NCBI GenBank assembly: GCA_933228675.1
Contig: OW121740.1
Coordinates: 127,669,630-127,733,629 of the forward strand
Reading direction: 5' to 3'
Origin: Stomorhina lunata
Taxonomy: Eukaryota; Arthropoda; Insecta; Diptera; Rhiniidae
DNA: 64,000 bases
In this document: piece after piece, positions 32,937-45,520 of the stretch
How positions within the stretch are numbered: position 1 is the stretch's first letter
Layout: each line of letters opens with the position of its first letter
Position numbers and translations under genes: made by a program
The notes under the pieces: generated by a model
Seen by the model: the letters and a program-made list of their open reading frames with translations, nothing else
Told to the model about the DNA's origin: nothing
The model's database searches: none

Positions 32937-34647
32937 TAGTTTCAAAAAAGTAAAACTCACCTGTCCACTTATTTTTATAGCTGTTCAACACGAAACTTAA
33001 ATGTTGTTTCTAATATAAACTTTCTATTCCTGATACTTTAGAAGATCTAACGTTTTAGATTTGTTTCCCCCTTAGCAGAAAAATTTCGAAGTCCCTTCCA
33101 ATTTGATCTATGCGGCAAAAAAGGCTTAAACAAATATTAATCGAGTAATGAAAAAGTCTAAAAAAAACTAGAAATTTGTTAGACGAATAAATCCTTAAAA
33201 TTTTTATTTAATAGAAAAATTTCTTAACATATTCAAATAATTAAAAAGTCTCTTAAAATGTTATTTAAAAAATTTTCTGAGTGTATCTCTATGCAGTGGA
33301 AATATTCTCATTGTATTCCTAGCCATTGCTCTGGGTCTGAAACTATTCTTTTAGCCATCATTTTTAAACACGTTCGCGTGTCGTTTATCATTCTTTTTTC
33401 CTCGGTTTACTTTGTCTTCTGAAAGCAGCCTAAGCTCATAACAAATTATTTGGGTCATCTCTCTTGCATATTAACTTATCAATAATTCAAAGATTTTTTT
33501 TTGTTTGTTCTTAAAATAAATACTTTCATTCTAATACTTTAAAATATTCTATTGGGTAAATATTTAAGTTTGTATTGTTTTTTTGTCTTCGGTATTAGAT
33601 AATAGAGCCTTAAAATATTATGCAATCTCAGATTTTTTTCGTGTTGTTATTATTAATTCTAGTTTTGAAATTGGAATGCTGTAACATTGGTTATGGATTT
33701 TCGTAATGCATTAGTTGGGGTTTAATTTATTTATTTTGTATTGGAATTATTTTTGAATAATGCCTTGAATGTGTGTTTTGAATTTATAATATTCGAGTAA
33801 AGAAAATTCTTTGGAAATATAATGAAAAGTTCTTTTTAAAATATTTTCTAAAAATGTTCGAATACTTCGAAGTTGAAAAAAAACTTCAATATAGCAAAAC
33901 ATAAAAATCTTCCTTATTGTCTGTTTGTCTGTCTACCTCCCTTTACCTATTAGTCTCTTACCCATTTTATTAGCCCAACCGAATGATATATAATCTCATT
34001 CATTGTAATTGATTACAGCAATTATTGTTAAGGACAAATTGTTATGGGATTGTCAATAAAATAAACAACCTCCTGCCATTTCGCAATTGTATTCACATTA
34101 AAATTAATTTAATTTTTACTTCTGTACCAGCCACAACAAAAGCAATTGAATGAAATGCACTTCATTTATTAGCAATTTCAATATAAGTAAAATAAAAAAT
34201 AGTTTTTGTAATTTTTAAGTACTCGAACAACAAACAGGTTGTTACCATGGGCAGCAGCAGGTAGCCTAGGAAAACAAATTGTATACGGCATAAATTATGA
34301 AGAGGAGCTCTAGAGGAGTCTGTCTGCCTGCCTTAGTTCTTTAAGTTAAAGTCAGTTGCTCGGTTGGTTATTTTGATGCTGCTCTTGCTATTCCTATTCC
34401 TTGACCATCATTTGTACTTATTCTTGTAACTACAAAATTATATACGTTTGTGCTACTAATAAATTTTAAATGCTATAATTTAATGTTAAATAGTTGGCGC
34501 TTAAGTGTGGAGTTGTGCGCACTTTCTTACAGCATCAGTTTTTATTTGTTCTTCTTTTGTTTTTATTAAAACTTTTACTATTGAAACTTATAGTAGACTA
34601 TAAAGACTGCTGGTGGTGGTTGGAAGCTGAAGTTGTTCAGAGCTTTT
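32937..34647. other. AT-rich stretch, no gene seen
   Basis: No repeat family or gene was recognised apart from short A/T tracts. Confidence 0.5.
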
Positions 34648-36298
34648 TATACCCTTCACCACCATAGGTGGAAAGGGTATTTTAAGTTTGTGCTGATGCT
34701 TGTAACGCAAAGAAATATTTGTCCTAGACCCATTTTAGTATACCAATAAGCTTAGCATCACTTTCTGAGTCGATTTAGCGGTGTCAGTCCGTATAGATCA
34801 TTTTTTTGACTGTGGGACCATGGCTATTGAAATTTGTCAAAATCAGTTCATTTTTTATGCTACCTCCAATAGATCCCACTTCCCGGAATTGATATTTTGG
34901 CCACAAATATCAATATTTTTTCATGAAATTTAGAACAAATACTGCTTATGTAAACCAAAATCACTGTATCAAATTTTGTTTTTGGTCCACATTTGACGAT
35001 ACAAACTCTTCTGTCAAAACGCAATAAATTGCACAAAAATCACTAAAACGCTAGCAAATCTGAAGATAATGAGAATTTCAAGTTTATTTTTAGCATACAT
35101 AATATTTGTAGCAACTGTAATCAATTTTTCAAAAATTTCCTATTTTTATAGGAAATTTTTCAAAAATTTCCTGTTTTTGTATGAAAGTTTTCAAAAATTT
35201 CCTCTTATTATAGGAAATTTTTAAAAAATGTCCGGTTTTTATAGGAAACTTTTCAAAAATTTCCTATAAAAAAGGAAATTTTTAAAAAAAAATTTCCTGT
35301 AAAAATATGAAATTTTTCAAAAATGTTTTAGGAAATTTTTCAAAAATTTCATATTTTTAAAGAAAATTTTTAAAAAATTTCCTATTTTTATAGAAATTTT
35401 TCAAAAATTTCCTATTTTTATAGAAATTTTTCAAAAATTTCCTATTTTTATAAAACTTTTTCAAAAATTTCCTATTTTTATAGAAATTTTTCAGAAATTT
35501 CCTATTTTTATAAAAATTTTTCAAAATTTTCTTCTTTTTACAGAAATTTTTCAAAAATTTCCTGTAAAATAGGAAATTTTTCAAAAATTGTTTAGGAAAT
35601 GTTTCAAAAATTTCCTATTTTTAAAGAAAATTTTTCAAAAATTTCCTATTTTTATAGAAATTTTTCAAAAATTTCCTATTTTTATAAAAATTTTTCGAAA
35701 AATTTCCTATTTTTATAGAAATTTTAAAAATTTCCTATTTTTATAGAATTTTTCAAAATTTTCCTATTTTTATAGAAATTTTTCAAAAATTTCCACTTTT
35801 TATAGAAATTTTTCAAAAATTTCCTCTTTTTATAGAAATTTTTCAAAAATTTCCTATTTTGATAGAAATTTTTCAAAAATTTCCTATTTATATAGAAATT
35901 TTTCAAAAATTTCCTATTTTTATAGAAATTTTTCAAAAATTTCCTATTTTTATAGAATTTTTTCAAAAATTTCCTATTTTTATAGAAGTTTTTCAAAAAT
36001 TTCCTATTTTTAAAGAAATTTTTCAAAAATTTCCTATTTTTATAGAAATTTTTCAAAAATTTCCTATTTTTATAGAAATTTTTCAAAAATTTCCTATTTT
36101 TATAGAAATTTTTCAAAAATGTCCTATTTTTATCAAATGACGGAAACAGCTTAAATATATAAGTTTTGAGAAAATGTTTGTATAATGGCAAAATTTAGCA
36201 AATATTTGTCTTTATTTAGGAAAATGAGCACCTTTGACCTTAGTGGTGAAGGGTATCGTATGGTCTGGCTTGACCGACAATAAAACTTTCTTACTTGT
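34648..36298 (+). mobile_element. Family A copy (A4) split by a satellite array
   Basis: The 5' portion (34,648-35,125) starts with the family hairpin TATACCCTTCACC/GGTGGAAAGGGTAT and runs to 'gtagcaactgtaatcaat'. The 3' portion (36,133-36,298) resumes at 'caaatgacggaaacag' and ends in the hairpin and CTTACTTGTT. The roughly 56 bp that should lie between are replaced by about 1.0 kb of class II satellite. The GTCC microsatellite of other copies is reduced here. Confidence 0.8.
35126..36132 (-). repeat. Class II satellite array S3 (30 bp) inside family A
   Basis: About 33 copies of ATTTTTCAAAAATTTCC + TATTTTTATAGAA. Because the period is exactly ten codons, several frames stay open on both strands, for example 35,724-36,191 on the minus strand, which would read as a repeated lysine/asparagine-rich decapeptide. 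This is satellite, not a gene: both strands are equally open and the frame runs on into element DNA. Confidence 0.9.
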
Positions 36299-36499
36299 TT
36301 TTTAATACAAGGAAGTACATTTTCTAAAAATAGTTAGGGAAAGAATATAAATTATAAGGAAGTTTATGAAGTCCCTCTAAAAATATATTATGGCAAATTA
36401 AATTGTCATTTAAAATTCATTAAATATCTGAAATTGCTGCGTTTGGAATTTGTATAATTGAGAAAGTTTTTTAAATTGTTTATTACACCTTCAGTGGGT

Positions 36500-38050
36500 T
36501 TTAAATTTTTCAAAAATTTCTTATTTTTATAGAAAATTTTTCAAAAATTTCTTATTTAAAAAAAAAATATATTTTTCTCATACTAAATTTTTTAAAAATT
36601 TCTTATTTTTAAAGCAATTTTTTCAAAATTTCTAATTTTAAAAGACAGATTATCAAAAATTTCTTCTTTTTGTAGGAAACTTTTAAAAATTTCTTATTTA
36701 TATAAGAAATTTTTCAAATTTTTTTTAAGAAAATTTTTAGAAATATTCTTCTTTTTATTTTAAATTTCTAATTTTTAAAGAAAATTTTTTAAAAATTTCT
36801 TATTTTTATAGAACATTTTGAAAATTTTGTTGGTTTTCTAAGGAAATTTTTAAAATTTTCTTATTTGTATAAGAAATATTTTCAAATATGTTCTTATTTT
36901 TATAGCAAATTTTTCAAAAAATTCTTATTTTTATAGAAAATTTATTTAAAATTCTTATTTTTAAGGGACAATTTTCAAAAACTTATTTTTTTTAGAAAAT
37001 ATTTTAAAAGTTTCCTAATTTTATAAGGAATTTTTGAAAAATTTCCTATTTTTATAGGAAATTTTTCAAAAATTTCCTGTTTTTATAGGAAATGTTTCAA
37101 AAATTTCCTATTTTCAAAGGGAATTTTTCAAAATTTTCCTATTTTCAAAGGAAATTTTTCAAAATTTTCCTATTTTCGAAGGAAATTTTTCAAAATTTTC
37201 CTATTTCTAAAGGAAAGTTTTCAAAGCTTTCCAATTACCTATTCCTATTCCTATTTTTAAAGGAAATTTTTTATAGGAATTTTTTTAAAAATTTCGTTTT
37301 TTATAGGAAAATTTTAAAAAATTTCCTTTTTTTATAGAAAATTTTTAAAAAATTCCTATTTTGATAAGAAATTTTTCAAAAATTTCCTATTTTTATAGGA
37401 AATTTTTCAAAAATTTTCTATTTTTATAGGAAGTTTTTCAAAATTTCCTATTTTGATAGAAAATTTTTCAAAAATTTCCTATTTTTATAGGAAATTTTTC
37501 AAAAATTTCCTATTTTTATAGGAGATTTTTCAAAAATTTCCTATTTTAATAGGAAATTTTTCAAAAATTTCCTATTTTTTTTAGGAAATTTCCTATTTTT
37601 GTAGAAAATTTCTTATTTTTATTGGAAATTTTTTAAAATATTTTAAATTTTTAGAGGAAATATTTTAAAAATTTCTTATTTTTTAGGAAAATTTTCCAAA
37701 ATTTCCTATTTTAATAGGAAAATTTTCAAAAATTTCCTATTTTTATAGGAAATTTTTCAAAAACTTTTTAGTTTTATAGGGCATTTTTCAAAAAATTCCT
37801 GTTTTTATAGGAAATTTTCAAAAATTTCGTATTTTTGTACGATATTTTTCAAATTTCTTACTTTTATAGCAAATTTTTAAAAATTACTTATTTTAAAAAA
37901 ATTTTGAAAAAATTTTTCATTTTTATTTTAAATTTTTAAAATATTTCATATTTTTATAGGAAATTTTTCAAAAATTTCTATTTTTTTTGGAAATTAAAAA
38001 ATGTTTTTATTTTCATAGAGAACGTTTCTATAGAAAAGTTTTTTATAACA
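36500..38050 (-). repeat. Class II satellite array S4
   Basis: Degenerate on the left (36,500-37,010). More regular at 37,020-37,580, where GGAAATTTTTCAAAAATTTC and CCTATTTTTATAGG alternate every 30 bp. It decays again towards 38,050. It has the same orientation as S3 and is opposite to S5. Confidence 0.85.
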
Positions 38051-39060
38051 GATTATGATATAAAGAATTTGAAAATTAATTTTAATTTTTTTAAACCCAT
38101 TTGTTAAGCCTAATATCCTCTTACTTAAGTCATTTTATTTCTTCAAATTGAAAAGGTAATTCCTGGGCATCATTTTATTTCATTGACAACTGCCTTTTGC
38201 GGTTAGTCTTATAAATATTGATTAAATTATAAAAATTCAAAAGTTTATGAAGTTCTCGACGTAATTTCCATTGTCCAACAAAATATTAATTTTAAACAAA
38301 ATTTCAATTTTTTTTCTCCATCTCCTGCCCAAAATTCCAAAGACCACCAACAGCCAGAGCGTTGAAAGAAAATTTACCATACGTCCGCCTACTGACACAT
38401 AACACTACTGTGTATGTTTTTTTCAAAAGGCAACTAAACAAAAAACTTATGCAAAAACTAGAGAAAAATAGAAATGAAATGCATAACTGAACAACCAAAA
38501 GGCATAAATTTCAAATAAGGATTTTAGAAAACACCCAAAATTCGAGAAAAAAAAAAACTTTGAAAACCAAACTACGCATTTGGGAGATAGTGTTTTTTTC
38601 GTCGTTCTTATATTCAATTAAAGCGTTCAGTATATACAATACATAGTTGCAATCAAATGAAGTGAAATGAAATTCTGTGGCCCGAGTTTGGGTTAGAGCG
38701 CTCTATTGTATTGTTAAACTGACAAGGTTTAAATGTACTTTTTCGAAAATGCAAGAAAAATGAAATAAAAACGAGACAAGTTGTAACACAAAACTTAAAT
38801 ATTTAGACAACAGGTGCCTTTTGGTTGGGGGATATCATGTTGTATTTTCATGCAACTTGTCACTTTTTCTGGGTTAAGTGGTAAGATTTTTTTTTGTATG
38901 GATTGCAGGAATTCAATTAAAGAAGTGATTTTTGGTAACATTTCTTAAAATATTTAGTGAATTTTTTTGTTATTTTTCTTTTTAAATATATGATTTATAG
39001 TTAGATTAACTAAGTAAGATAAAAATATCGTACACCATTTCCTATAAAATAAAATAAAAA
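38051..39060. other. Non-repeat spacer between inverted arrays S4 and S5
   Basis: About 1 kb of non-satellite sequence. No convincing gene; an open frame on the minus strand at 38.3-38.5 kb lacks any recognisable domain. Confidence 0.5.
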
Positions 39061-40345
39061 ACATTTAAAAAATAAAAAATTTTTGAAAAAATTTTTATAA
39101 CATTTTTGAATAATTTCCCATAAAAATAGGAATTTTTTGGAAAAATTCCTATAAAAATGGGAAATTTTTGCAAAATTTCTAATTAAAAAAAGGAAATTTT
39201 TAAAAGTTTCTTATAAAAATAGGAAAATTTTGAAAAATTTCCTAAAAAATAAGAAGTTTTTAAAAATAATAGGAAATTTTTGAAAAATTTCCTATACAAA
39301 TAGGAAATTTTTGAAAAATTTCCTATACAAATAGGAAATTTTTAAGAAATTTCCTATACAAATAGGAAATTTTTGAAAAATTTCCTATAAAAATAGGAAA
39401 TTTTTGAAAAATTTCCTATAAAAATAGGAAATTTTTGAAAAATTTCCTACAAAAATAGGAAATTTTTGAAAAATTTTCTATAAAAATAGGACATTTTTGA
39501 AAAATTTCCTAAAAAATAGTAAATTTTTGAAAAATTTCCTAAAAAATAGTAAATTTTTAAAAATTTTCCTAAAAAATAGGAAATTTTTGAAAAATTTCCT
39601 AAAAAATAGGAAATTTTTGAAAAAATTCCTAAGAAATAGGAAATTTTTGAAAAATTTCCTAAAAAATAGGAAATTTTTGAAAAATTTCCAAAAAAAAATA
39701 GGAAAGTTTTGGAAAATTTACTAAAAAAATAGGAAATTTTTGAAAAATTTCCTAAAAAATAGGAAATTTTTGAAAAATTTCCTAAAAAATAGGAAATTTT
39801 TGAAAAATTTCCAAAAAAATAGGAAATTTTTGAAAAATTTACTAAAAAAATAGGAAATTTTTAGAAAATTTCCTAAAAAAAATAGGAAATTTTTGAAAAA
39901 ATTCCTATTAAAATAATAAATTTTTTAAAAATTTCCAAAAAAAAGGAAATTTTTGAAAAATTTACTAAAAAAATAGGAAATTTTTAGAAAATTTCCTAAA
40001 AAAATAGGAAATTTTTGAAAAAATTCCTATTAAAATAATAAATTTTTGAAAAATTTCCTATAACAATAGGAAATTTTGAAAAATTTCCTTTAAAAATTGG
40101 AAATTTTTAAAAAGTATTTTGGAAATTTTTTAAAAATTTCCTACAAAAAAAGGACATTTTTGAAAAATTTCCTATAAAATAAATATATAAAACTATAAGA
40201 AGTTTTTGAAAAATTTTTTACAAAAAGAGGAAATTTGTTAAAAATTATATGGTATTTTTCAAAAATTTCCTCTTTTAATAAAAAAAGGGGAAATTTGTGA
40301 AAAATTTGCTATAAAATAAAGAAATTTTTGAAAATTTTCTCCTTT
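39061..40345 (+). repeat. Class II satellite array S5 (30 bp), inverted relative to S4
   Basis: Repeated GGAAATTTTTGAAAAATTTC + CTAAAAAATA units, about 40 copies, best preserved at 39,290-39,880. The half GGAAATTTTTG/AAAAATTTCC is itself a perfect inverted repeat around a single base. Open frames here follow from the 30-bp period. Confidence 0.9.
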
Positions 40346-41306
40346 TCTGAACTTTATTTTAAAAAAGCTGTTATTTTTATTGATTTCAGAAGACAAAGCT
40401 TTTTCCTCTTATATCTTTCTTTAGGTATGAGAAAGTTTTATGAGCCTTATATCCACATCAAATACTACCGACTGTTTTTCTTTTCAACTACTTACTGTCC
40501 TTTATTTTCAATCAAACCATAAATTACCAAAATGGAAGAATAATGAAAATAGAAATCAATTTCTAAACTGAAGTTTTCAACGCAAGATGAAAACCGTTTG
40601 TTTGAGTTTTTCTGTTATCGAGACCAAACCAACCAAACCCAATCCAACAATAGTAAATAATTCACTTGTTGTCTGAGGTATGGCGTTGGTGATGCTGGAT
40701 ATTTTGCTGTTGTTGTTTTTGTTGCTAATGTTTTCTATAAGAAGCGATCGAGTGAGTGCATTGTAAGCGACTATCATGTGTTAAAAATCAAACCCATCAT
40801 TATACACTGCCATCACTATCACTAGGACTATCCAACAAGTTTAACTGAAGCTTGAGTTAAAGTTGAAGACTGCCACTAAAAGCTTCTCTTTAGTTTGTAC
40901 GATGACTACCATTTAAAAAGCTAAACATTGTAAAACATTTTATTGCTTTTAGTTTTGGCGCATGCGCCGTTTTTTAGTTTTTTTCCATTTTTTTGGGTAA
41001 AAAAGAAAACAAAGTACGAAAATGAAATCATGCACAGTGTTACGGGTAAAGTGAGAAAATTTTAATAACACCAAAAACGTATGACGGAAAATTTTGTTTT
41101 TCAAAAATTAGTTTTCGTTCCACTGTTACTCTTATGTTAAGGCAGTTTTCTTTGTCTTTATACAGAATGAAAATCGCATTGACAGTTAAAAATATTTAAT
41201 ATGCCATAAATACATAACCAAACCTATCGTTAAAAAGTCAAATGATTGCTATCAATAGCAATTGTTTTTGCGACAACCAAGACCTGGTCTTCTTCTTCCT
41301 CTTTAG
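40346..41306. other. Non-repeat stretch upstream of an exon-like segment
   Basis: Less repetitive and somewhat less AT-rich than most of the window. No intact gene was recognised. Pyrimidine tracts ending in AG occur at about 40,424 and 41,306. Confidence 0.4.
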
Positions 41307-41473
41307 TTTTTAGACGTACTCCTTATAGTAACCTAGTCACTCCTCCTTCTGTTACCAAATGTAGAAGACATCGAAATTGTGCTGTGCATCATTCCTGTAA
41401 TGGAAAAATCGATCAAATCGAATGTACAAAAGTAGAAGAATACAATGATTTTTATGGCTGCAATTTTATATAA
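41307..41473 (+). CDS. Candidate terminal exon with peritrophin-like cysteine spacing
   Basis: A strong splice-acceptor-like run (TCTTCTTCTTCCTCTTTAG, ending at 41,306) is followed by an open frame to a stop at 41,471-41,473. The frame is read with two leading bases. It contains 'CRRHRNCAVHHSC', 'NGKIDQIEC' and 'YNDFYGC'. The spacings C-x5-C, C-x8-C and C-x11-C, with H/S and N-G next to the second pair, resemble the second half of a type 2 chitin-binding (peritrophin-A) domain, a secreted domain that binds chitin in cuticle or gut lining. The first C-C spacing is too short and no upstream exon or signal peptide was identified. A stop just upstream (41,243) and the lack of an ATG mean it can only be an internal or last exon, a relic, or chance. 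Confidence 0.3.
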
Positions 41474-42129
41474 AACGTTTATTTTAAATTTAAAACTTCC
41501 TATCCTGGACGTGTGTATTTTTTTGCTGTAGTACTAGGAAAGACAACACTCTTCCAGCAAACTGCCCACACTTAATGGCAAGTCAGATCGTATATCTTCC
41601 AAATGTATGTGCTTTATGATAATGACAAGTCTTCTTCTACTGTATAAAAGTATGCTTCCCCAGCAGCTCTTCTTTATACCCTGTACCTATCAAAGCGAAT
41701 TTATTAGTCTCCCTGGTCTTGGGAAAACTTTTTGTATTTGTAATATTTTATATCAAATCGTTATTGAATAGAAGTTTCTTTGTTCAATATTTTATGCGTA
41801 AACGGGTGTTCGTTCTTTTATCAGTTTGTATCGATTTCAATAAGTTATAGATTTTTTTTGATATTAGATCGTTCTTATGATGATTTTTATATTGAAGTTT
41901 TCATTAGTGCTAATTTTGCAATCAAGTTTGTATAGATGGCATCGAATGATGGGTATATGCAGTTTGAAATATTGACTGGAGGCTTGAAAATGAAGAACTT
42001 AGAATATAACATAGACTTTATGTGCAAATAACTAAATGTAAAGGTTATTATTTAAAGCTATAATTTTGTTTTTTATAAAATAGACTATAATATAGACTAC
42101 ATTTTATATCATACATAACTTTTCTAAGT
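41474..42129. other. AT-rich stretch, no gene seen
   Basis: A TATAAAAG word at about 41,643 stands alone, without supporting promoter context. Nothing else was recognised. Confidence 0.4.
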
Positions 42130-45100
42130 AAAAGCTCATTGTGATACTAATGATAAAGCTTTTATAAACAAAATTGTCTGTGGCGTATTAGATAATTTTC
42201 CTTAAGAGAAGCTTTATGTAAACACAAAGAAAACTATAGTATTTTATGTTGCCATAGAAAGCTCTTTATATTGTCATATAAAACTTTTTTTTTAATAAAA
42301 GATATTATATATCTTTTCTACACAAAAACAAACCCTGGCCATATACAATTTTTTACAGAAAAGCTCCCTATAACTTGGAAAATTTAGATTAAATGAAAGC
42401 TCTTAAGCTTACTTTTTTATGTTGCAATTAATAACGATTAAATGCAACATTTTTCTATAATGTTAAGCAAAAACTTCCTAAGATTTTACAGAGACAACTT
42501 TTCTATATATAAAAATCTCAATTATTATATACAACTTTTATGTTTATAAAAAAATTACCAGAGATAACTTTTATACAAAAAGCTCTTGTTGTTAAAGACT
42601 TTTGTACAACCAGTCAAATTAAAAGTCTTAACCTAAAGCTCTCTGACTTACTTATTTATATGGCCTATATTTACAACCTGTTAGGGTCAAAGGCCTAGCA
42701 TATTTTAGAATTCCATGCGCTTCGATCGTGTGGGCATATTTTCCAACTTCGTAAACCAAGCTTTGAAAGATTTTCCTCTACGTGGTATTTCCATCGAAGG
42801 TTCAGACGTCCTTTTATAATATTTTTGGAGCTTTTTTATAGTAATTATTTTTTCCTGGTGTGGGTTACTAGCTCGATGACCTAGTGCTTAGTTCTTATGA
42901 AAAAATTGGCGGCTCATGTTATTTGCCCGGGGGATATCACGAGGAGGCCATTGTCCACTGTTGAGATTAAGGATAACCAAGATAAGTCTGGGCTTACCAA
43001 GGTTAAGACCAATGACAACCGTTACATATACGTTTTTATGGAAAAATTGTGTATGATGTGATAGATAATTTTTCGACAGATTTTTTTTATAAAATACTCT
43101 CTTCATTGTCATGTACAACTTTTTTATAAAAACCCTCAATGTTATGATAGATAAATTATTTATAAAAAGCTCCCAATGATGTGGATAACTTTAGTCGAAG
43201 AAAAGCTCTATGCTTAAGATCTCTTCTTACATTATTTAATATGAAGAAGCTTTTTATGAAATACACAACGTTGTTAGGGAAAGCTCTCTCCAAAACTCTT
43301 AAATTTATATATAAAAGATTTTATTTAATTATAGACGATATTTAACATCTTTTTTCATAAAAATCCTCTTTGTTATCATAGATACATTTTCTACAAGAAA
43401 AGCTCACTATAACGTGAACAACTTAAATCAAAGAAATGCTCTATGCTTAAGATCTCTTCTTACATTATTTAAATTTTGATGTTGACATAGAACATTTTTT
43501 TTTCAAAACCATTCTAGGACTTTTATATGAAAAAGCTCTTAATGAAATGCACAACCTTTTTAGAGAAAGCTTTCTCTAAAGCTCTAAAATTTATATATAA
43601 AAGATTTTATTTAGTTATAAACGACATTTAACAACTTTTTTCATGTTGACATAGAAAGTTTTTTTTTCTAAAAACCTAGGACTTTCAGATGAAAAAGCTC
43701 TTTTTGAAATGCACAACTTTTTTATAGTAAGCTCTCTACATTGCCATAACAAATTTTTCTAGAGAAAAGCTTTCTAGTTATCACATATAAAAGCTTTGAT
43801 TTTGTTTTAGAAGACTTTTAAACAGAAAAGCTTTCTTTACATAGATAACATAAATTAAAGGAAAGCTTTGTTTTAAACTCTCTACTCGTATTACAAAGAT
43901 AACTTTCGTGTTTCGACATAGATATGCCGTAGATAATTTTCCTATATAAAAACTTTTAAAAGCTTAATTACATTAAAGAAAAGCTATCTAAAGCAGTCAT
44001 CTTTCCAAGCAAAATCTCTATATATCATATAGAAAAATGTTCTATAAAAAGGTCTATACAACCTCTTAGTAGAAAAGCATTTTAATAAATAGAAAAGCTT
44101 TTTTTTTTAAAGAAAAGCACTCGTTTATATTGAAACATTTTAAAAGAGAAACTGTTATAGAAAAATCTGTCACTTTATTAAATACAACTTTACTTATCTA
44201 AAGAAAAACTTTATACTTAAATAATAAAGATTATTTTTGTAGAGAAAAGCTTTATATTATATACAAATCTTTCTGAAGAAAAACTTTAAAAATCTCATTA
44301 GCCATAGAAATTTTTTTTCAAAAAGCTTTCTATACAAATTTCTAAAAAAAAAACATCTATATAATACAAAAAACTGTTTTAAATAAAAGCTTTTTATTAT
44401 AAACAAAGCTATTTCCAAAAAAAAAAATATTTTTATTATAAAGCAAATCTACAGAAAAGCTCTTTGTGTCTTTAACAGACATTTTCTTTGAATTATTATT
44501 AAAAATTAAAGTTTTTTTCCAAGCAAAATCTCTATAGCGTAAAGAAAAATGTTGTATTAACAGGTCTTTATTAAAACCTTTTTAGTAGAAAAGCTTTCGA
44601 ATATATAGAAAAGTTTTTTTTTATAGAGAAGCTCTCATTTATATTTAAAACTTTTAACAGAGAAACTCTTATAGAAAAATCTGTCACTCTATCATATACA
44701 ACTTTACTTATCAATAGAAAAACTTTATAAAATTTAAAAACTATTCAAATGGTACATATGTTCTCGTATAATATTTACTATTTATTTAAAGAAAAGCTTT
44801 CTATTATATTCATATTTTTCTGAAGAAAACTTTAAAAATCTCATAGTGTCATAGAAAAAGTTTTTTTTAAAAAAGCTTTCTATACAAATTTTTAAGAGAA
44901 AGATCTATATAATATAAAAAGTTATTTTAAATAAAAGCTTTTAATTATAAACACAGCTTTTTCCAAAAAAAGGTTTTTATTAAGTATATAGCAACTCTAC
45001 AAAAAAAGCTCTTACTGTCTTAAGTAGACATTTTCTTTTAATTTTAAATAAAAATTAAAGTTTTTTTTTTTTATTAAAATCTTGCAATAGAAAAAGTGTT

Positions 45101-45520
45101 TGTTATAGATTAAAATTTCTTAAAGTATTACCTTATCATATAAAACTTTCTATAGATAAATTGAAAGACAACTTTTCCAGAAAGCTTTATATAATTAAGA
45201 AAACTATTTAAAGGCTATCTGTCTACTCAAATTATATAGTCCAACTTTCAAAAGAAAATTTTTCCAATATAGAGAAATTATTCTGAAGAAGAGCTTCATA
45301 TTATGTGTATATTATGCTCAGAAAAACTCACAGTGTCATAGAAAAATTTCTAAATTTTTAATAAATGCTCTTTACAACTTTTTCAAGTAAAAGCTCAACA
45401 TTTTGTTATATAATGCATAATAATATAATTTATATAGAAACTTTTCTTAATAAAAGCTCTCATAAGGAATAAAACTGTTCTTAAAAAACTCCTGTTTGCC
45501 ACAGACAACATATTTAACAG
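42130..45520 (+). repeat. Very degenerate 'AAAAGCTCT' repeat field (S6a)
   Basis: Words such as 'gaaaagctctctat', 'aaaaagctc' and 'aacttttctataaa' recur every 45-60 bp across 3.4 kb, too diverged to give a clear monomer. A non-repeat insert of about 380 bp with higher G+C lies at about 42,645-43,025. This looks like an ancient tandem array. Confidence 0.45.
42645..43025. other. Higher-GC insert within the degenerate field
   Basis: The segment has a base composition unlike its surroundings ('ggcctagcatattt', 'cgcttcgatcgtgtggg', 'gcccgggggatatcacgagg') and lacks the AAGCTC words. No frame or family was recognised. It could be part of a mobile element or of a former gene. Confidence 0.4.

Noticed and set aside
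35357..36191. Long open frames with a repeated decapeptide
   Set aside because: They follow from the 30-bp satellite period, occur on both strands and run into element DNA; no start context or domain.
38626..38640. Initiator-like TTCAGT near TATA-like sequence
   Set aside because: Such words are expected by chance and no transcript unit follows.
41642..41650. TATA box and promoter
   Set aside because: A lone TATAAAAG in very AT-rich DNA without initiator or downstream gene is not enough.
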